Shown: positions 37,767-39,965 of the stretch, in pieces | Position numbering within the stretch: the stretch's first letter is position 1 | How the letters are laid out: the number at the start of each line of letters is the position of its first letter | DNA from: Candidatus Omnitrophota bacterium | GTDB taxonomy: Bacteria; Omnitrophota; Gorgyraeia; Velamenicoccales; Velamenicoccaceae | Direction: 5' to 3' | DNA length: 39,965 bases | Assembly (NCBI GenBank): GCA_028717105.1 | Contig: JAQUOM010000002.1 | Coordinates: 1-39,965 of the forward strand | Translations under genes and position numbers: made by a program | Notes under the pieces: model-generated | What the model saw: the letters and a program-made list of their open reading frames with translations, nothing else | Told to the model about the DNA's origin: nothing | The model's database searches: none

Positions 37767-38891
37767 CTAAACACCCAGCATCTGGCACACAAAGGTAATG
37801 ACGGCTGTCGCGACCACAATGGCTGTGACGGCCGTGACGACCGCCGACGTCGTCGCCTCACCGACACCGGCCGCGCTGCGTTCACACTGCATGCCGCGCA
37901 AACATCCCGAAACAGCGATGATCACGCCAAAAACCACGCTGTGCGCCAAACCGATCCAGAGATTACTCAAGTTGACAGCGGCCTGCGTATGATGCAGGTA
38001 TTCAACGGGATTGATCCCAAGCACCGAGGCGCTGATCATAAACCCGCCCGCAATCCCCATCAGGTTCGCATAAAGCGTCAACAACGGCATCATGATCACC
38101 ATCGCCAAAACGCGCGGCATGACAAGAAACTCAATAGGCGAAACCCCGAGGGTCCTGAGCGCGTCGATCTCTTCATTGGTCTGCATGATCCCGAGTTCGG
38201 CCGCAAACGACGCGCCCGTCCGGCCCGACATGATAATACCGGTCATGATGGCGCCCATCACACGCACCATGGCAATACCTACGATGTCCGCGATAAAGAT
38301 CTGTGCACCGAACATCTCAAGCTGGATAACGCCGATAAAAGCCAGGATCACGCCTACGAGAACGCTGATCAGCGACACCAGCCCCAGGGCATGAACGCCG
38401 CAGCGCTGGACGATCATCACAAAATCATCCCGTCTGAAGAATGACTTCCCTCCGGCCAACCGGCCAAAGGCCACAGCCAACTCTCCCAGGAAATCGATAA
38501 GAACAAACATGCCATTCTTGACGCGAACAGCCTGGTCGCCGATGCGCTCCAGGAATGACAACGGCTCAGGCTCCGGTGCCGCAACCTTTTCTTTCGTCCT
38601 GGAAGCAAGGTCCAGAAACTTGCGCACGCCTTCGGGCAGGCCGTCCTGCGCGACCCGGATGTCCTTCTTGCGGCAAAGCTTGGCGGCCTCGAGCACAAAC
38701 GCGATCAAAGCGCTGTCCCACTTCTTGACGCCTGATACATCAAAAGCGGCTTCTTGAATATCTTTATGTTGATCTAGCTGAAGGACAACGGTATCTATGG
38801 AAGGCGTGCGCGAAGACATCTGCCACTCCCCTGACAATTTGATCAGGAGCCTGCCGGGCCGGGAACCATCGAAAAAAATCTGATCTGCCAT
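37767..38891 (-). CDS. mlaE: MlaE-like lipid ABC permease with N-terminal STAS domain
   Basis: A 374-aa fusion. Residues 1-105 form a STAS (MlaB-like) domain (LLIKLSGEWQ start, AAFDVSGVKKWDSALIAFVLEAAKLC core), and residues 130-374 the MlaE permease with about six helices. MlaE signatures are SVLVGVILAFIGVIQLEMFGAQIFIADIV, GRTGASFAAELGIMQTNEEIDALRTLGVSP and YANLMGIAGGF. In E. coli the STAS partner MlaB is a separate protein that activates MlaF; here it is fused to the permease, as in several other phyla. It is the first gene of the operon. Upstream (38892-39082) a TACAAT on the minus strand at 38975-38980 could be a -10 box, but no good -35 was seen. Confidence 0.94.
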   Translation of the reverse strand: MADQIFFDGSRPGRLLIKLSGEWQMSSRTPSIDTVVLQLDQHKDIQEAAFDVSGVKKWDSALIAFVLEAAKLCRKKDIRVAQDGLPEGVRKFLDLASRTKEKVAAPEPEPLSFLERIGDQAVRVKNGMFVLIDFLGELAVAFGRLAGGKSFFRRDDFVMIVQRCGVHALGLVSLISVLVGVILAFIGVIQLEMFGAQIFIADIVGIAMVRVMGAIMTGIIMSGRTGASFAAELGIMQTNEEIDALRTLGVSPIEFLVMPRVLAMVIMMPLLTLYANLMGIAGGFMISASVLGINPVEYLHHTQAAVNLSNLWIGLAHSVVFGVIIAVSGCLRGMQCERSAAGVGEATTSAVVTAVTAIVVATAVITFVCQMLGV

Positions 38892-39082
38892 GAAGTCAAT
38901 AAAGCTGTTGCCTCAAGAGTAAGCGCAGACTTTTCACCCCGCGCTCCGAGGGCATGGGTTGGAAAAGCTAAGTGTTATTGTAACAAACGAATGGGGAAAG
39001 GGAAAGGAATAATGGGGGACCGTTGGCGTCAGGCAGGATGATCGATAATCACCCCCGTCACCATGGCCGTCCGGGACATCTG

Positions 39083-39965
39083 TCAGGCTTTTCCATGGAT
39101 AAACCAGCCTTGCGTCCTTACACAAAATTTCACGAGCATCAGCATAACCGGGACCTCAATCAAAACGCCCACAACGGTGGCCAGCGAAGCCCCCGAAGAC
39201 AGGCCAAAAAGTATCGTTGATGTCGCGATAGCGACCTCAAAATGATTGCTGGCGCCAACCAGGGCCGATGGGGCCGCGTCTCGATATGACAATTTCAGCC
39301 ATTTAGCCAACCCGTATGTTACGGCAAAAACGAGACAGGTCTGAATAAATAATGGGATCGCAATCAAGAAGATCATCTGCGGCTGGTTGATGATCAATTC
39401 GCCCTTAAATGAAAACAACAAAACAAGCGTGAGCAACAGGGCGCCAATTGAAACCGGCGTCAGATAATGCAGGAATTTTTCCTCAAACCACTTAAACCCC
39501 CTCCTGGCAATCAACCATTTCCTTGAGTAATATCCCAATAACAACGGCAGGCCGACATAAATAACCACGGACAGCACAATCGTCTGCCATGGAATGGGCA
39601 TCTTGTTGACGCCCAATAGCCACCCGCCCAAAGGCGCGTAAAGAAATAACATGGTCAGCGAATTGATCGCTACCATCACAAGCGTATGGCCGTCATTGCC
39701 GCGGGCCAGATGCCCCCAAATTAAAACCATGGCTGTGCAAGGCGCTATACCCAGCAAGATGCACCCGGCGATATAAGACCTGAACAGTTCTACCTGGGCC
39801 CCGCCTTTGACGATCTCCGTTCCCGGAAGCCATCCCTTGAACAACAGCCCGAGAAACAACCACGCGATCGCAAACATGGTAAACGGTTTTATGCACCAAT
39901 TGACAACAAGCGTCAAGATGACCGGTTTGGGGGCCTTGCCTGCCTTGACGACCTCGGCAAAATCG
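39083..39965 (-). CDS. Acr3-type arsenite efflux permease (partial, 5' end outside window)
   Basis: About 294 C-terminal residues of an inner-membrane arsenite exporter of the Acr3/BART family are visible, with the frame open to the right edge. The first complete segment is VVNWCIKPFTMFAIAWLFLG. The conserved arsenite-translocating cysteine is in GIAPCTAMVLIWGHLARG. A GASNHFEVAIATSTILFG segment and VGVLIEVPVMLMLVKF at the end are family hallmarks. About eight helices are visible of the usual ten. It should give arsenite and perhaps antimonite resistance. It is separated from mlaE by 191 nt with no terminator recognised, and no other ars gene is visible here. Confidence 0.93.
   Translation of the reverse strand, partial: DFAEVVKAGKAPKPVILTLVVNWCIKPFTMFAIAWLFLGLLFKGWLPGTEIVKGGAQVELFRSYIAGCILLGIAPCTAMVLIWGHLARGNDGHTLVMVAINSLTMLFLYAPLGGWLLGVNKMPIPWQTIVLSVVIYVGLPLLLGYYSRKWLIARRGFKWFEEKFLHYLTPVSIGALLLTLVLLFSFKGELIINQPQMIFLIAIPLFIQTCLVFAVTYGLAKWLKLSYRDAAPSALVGASNHFEVAIATSTILFGLSSGASLATVVGVLIEVPVMLMLVKFCVRTQGWFIHGKA

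Noticed and set aside
37431..38444. A 337-codon plus-strand frame opposite mlaE/mlaF, and similar long antisense frames at 21791-22627 and 8424-9017
   Set aside because: All are opposite clear transporter genes and have the His/Arg/Asp-rich composition of complement frames of membrane proteins.
1..39965. CRISPR arrays, rRNA, tRNA, integrases, transposases and prophage genes
   Set aside because: None was seen. The repeats that exist are single spacers in different gaps, not arrays with regular spacing.

Overview
This window most likely comes from an anaerobic, diderm (Gram-negative type) bacterium, probably known only from a metagenome. The diderm call rests on MlaD/E/F, TolC, two beta-barrel proteins, a LolA-like protein and several lipoproteins. 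The anaerobic call rests on a Rex-controlled iron-sulfur/flavin hydrogenase-type operon, a neelaredoxin and a hemerythrin-like protein. The gene mix and the 'ATTGGTTATTGG...GGTGACGAGTGAC' style spacer repeats would suit Omnitrophota or a neighbouring phylum, but nothing here proves the taxon. Nearly all genes are on the minus strand; only two small blocks (14120-15291 and 24611-27753) are on the plus strand. No rRNA, tRNA, CRISPR array, integrase or insertion sequence was seen.

Region by region. (1) 1-4242: an operon of rex, a Cache-domain sensor kinase, a thioredoxin-like [2Fe-2S] protein and a NuoF/HydB-like flavoprotein cut by the window edge. The rex promoter is flanked by two Rex operators. 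(2) 4319-5497: an MFS transporter. (3) 5534-10796: an ammonium-uptake locus. A strong promoter is followed by a leader of about 430 nt with two intrinsic terminators and a duplicated hairpin motif. Then come a TorF-like porin, amtB with signal peptide, a PII gene, a 58-aa helix-turn-helix gene that is easily missed, a second amtB and a second PII gene whose T-loop Tyr51 is Glu. (4) 10826-13889: an ABC-F ATPase and an HtpX-like protease that carries a canonical EF-hand loop. (5) 14120-16761: oxygen-defence and signalling genes (hemerythrin, VTT/DedA membrane protein, neelaredoxin, receiver protein) and the remnant of a membrane sensor gene.

(6) 16874-22995: an ArsR-controlled, seven-gene operon: arsR, an RND/MMPL exporter, a LolA-like lipoprotein carrier, an outer-membrane barrel, a secreted protein, a 54-aa protein and a yeast-type cytosine deaminase. 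The first four look like one envelope export or lipid-trafficking machine. (7) 22999-24437: a Sir2 deacylase and a small lipoprotein with an attenuator-like leader. (8) 24611-27753: a PEGA-domain membrane protein translationally coupled to a processive-type family 2 glycosyltransferase, ending at a bidirectional terminator. (9) 27844-32421: an AbrB-type regulator followed by tolC, macA and macB, with an inverted repeat over the -10 box. (10) 32488-38891: a long operon beginning with mlaE (with a STAS domain), mlaF, mlaD and a PqiC-like lipoprotein. It continues with an archaemetzincin, a Smr-domain protein, a secreted low-complexity protein, a zinc-ribbon membrane protein and an AsmA-like protein. 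(11) 39083-39965: the C-terminal part of an Acr3 arsenite efflux permease.

The most unusual material is the ammonium-locus leader, the paired Rex sites, the EF-hand protease, the dispersed spacer repeats and a 31-nt perfect palindrome inside the glycosyltransferase gene. All calls come from reading the sequence; no database search was run.
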